NCBI GenBank assembly: GCA_019057795.1
Contig: JAHLWS010000078.1
Coordinates: forward strand, 62,001 to 126,000
Source: Promethearchaeota archaeon
GTDB lineage: Archaea > Asgardarchaeota > Lokiarchaeia > Sigyniarchaeales > SOKP01
Reading direction: 5' to 3'
DNA: 64,000 bases
The first letter of the stretch is position 1; the number at the start of each line of letters is the position of its first letter. The notes beneath the pieces are model-generated. The model was not told the origin of the DNA. It did no database searches and saw nothing but the letters and a program-made list of their open reading frames with translations. Shown here piece after piece: positions 63,822 to 64,000 of this stretch. Made by a program: the position numbers and the translations under genes.

Positions 63822-63889
63822 AATAACATGTCAATTTATATTATTTTTTGAATTTATTAAATCAATTATATACTAAATATTTAAAAAAA

Positions 63890-64000
63890 ATGAAAGCTAT
63901 AGAATTAAGAGCAAAATGGGATCCTAAACCAGATTTCAAACTTGGTTTAAAGGATAATGATGGAAAGCTTACTTATCTCGGTTCTCAAGTTTGGAGAGGT
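63890..64000 (+). CDS. Start of a zinc alcohol dehydrogenase (inosose dehydrogenase-like), cut by the window edge
   Basis: From ATG: KAIELRAKWDPKPDFKLG, then DGKLTYLGSQVWRG. The order 'A-x-W-x-P-K-P-x-(F/Y)-K-L' and 'G-S-x-V-W' matches the N terminus of Asgard and Archaeoglobales-type scyllo-inosose 3-dehydrogenase-like MDR proteins. Only 37 residues are inside the window. Confidence 0.55.
   Translation, partial: MKAIELRAKWDPKPDFKLGLKDNDGKLTYLGSQVWRG

Overview
The window looks like a piece of a very AT-rich archaeal chromosome, most likely from an Asgard archaeon (Lokiarchaeia-like). The reasons are a tRNA gene interrupted by several archaeal-type introns, TATA-box promoters, Shine-Dalgarno sites related to GGTGATC, and protein styles common in that group: short zinc-ribbon proteins, a TPR/beta-sandwich protein, and inosose-type dehydrogenases. 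The taxonomic call is inference. No rRNA, CRISPR array or ordinary housekeeping operon is visible.

Positions 1-44400 form a long accessory region made almost entirely of single, unrelated genes on alternating strands. About sixteen of its proteins, plus one at 53739-55295, carry an R-N-x-x-x-H type (Rx4H or similar) motif near the end of a helical domain, the signature of HEPN ribonucleases and abortive-infection proteins. Mixed in are a two-gene Pycsar-like module (10995-12275: class III nucleotide cyclase plus DUF5706-type membrane effector), a PIN nuclease, PD-(D/E)xK nucleases (21551-22093, 27990-28913, possibly 43354-44406), a zinc-ribbon PLD nuclease, an FRG-domain protein split by one stop codon, an AbiTii-like protein, a DUF2441-like protein and tandem-HTH regulators. 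Decayed gene pieces are frequent. The region reads as a defence island.

Two dispersed families run through the island. The first is a C-rich element of about 38 bp (fourteen copies, all in the same orientation). It often sits upstream of a minus-strand gene next to a shared TATA block, and several copies bracket single genes on both sides whatever the gene's strand, which suggests a cassette-like organisation. The second is a small acidic protein gene present in three intact and two truncated copies. A leader of about 140 bp is also duplicated in front of two unrelated genes.

Positions 45000-57500 look like an integrated mobile element beside a tRNA-Phe(GAA) gene that contains three introns (D-loop, anticodon arm, T-loop). 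The element encodes a membrane-anchored VirB4/HerA-type ATPase, an acidic proline-rich protein, and two adjacent proteins that share an N-terminal leader but end in different nucleases (LAGLIDADG and PD-(D/E)xK). It also has a tandem PD-(D/E)xK protein, a membrane protein and two small conserved proteins. A Shedu-like nuclease and a HEPN protein sit inside it, convergent and overlapping.

Positions 57500-64000 return to more ordinary genes: a zinc alcohol dehydrogenase, a GPH-type sugar symporter, a translationally coupled pair ending in a 942-residue TFB-like/HNH protein, and the start of a second dehydrogenase. Together the transporter and dehydrogenases suggest uptake and oxidation of a sugar or inositol.
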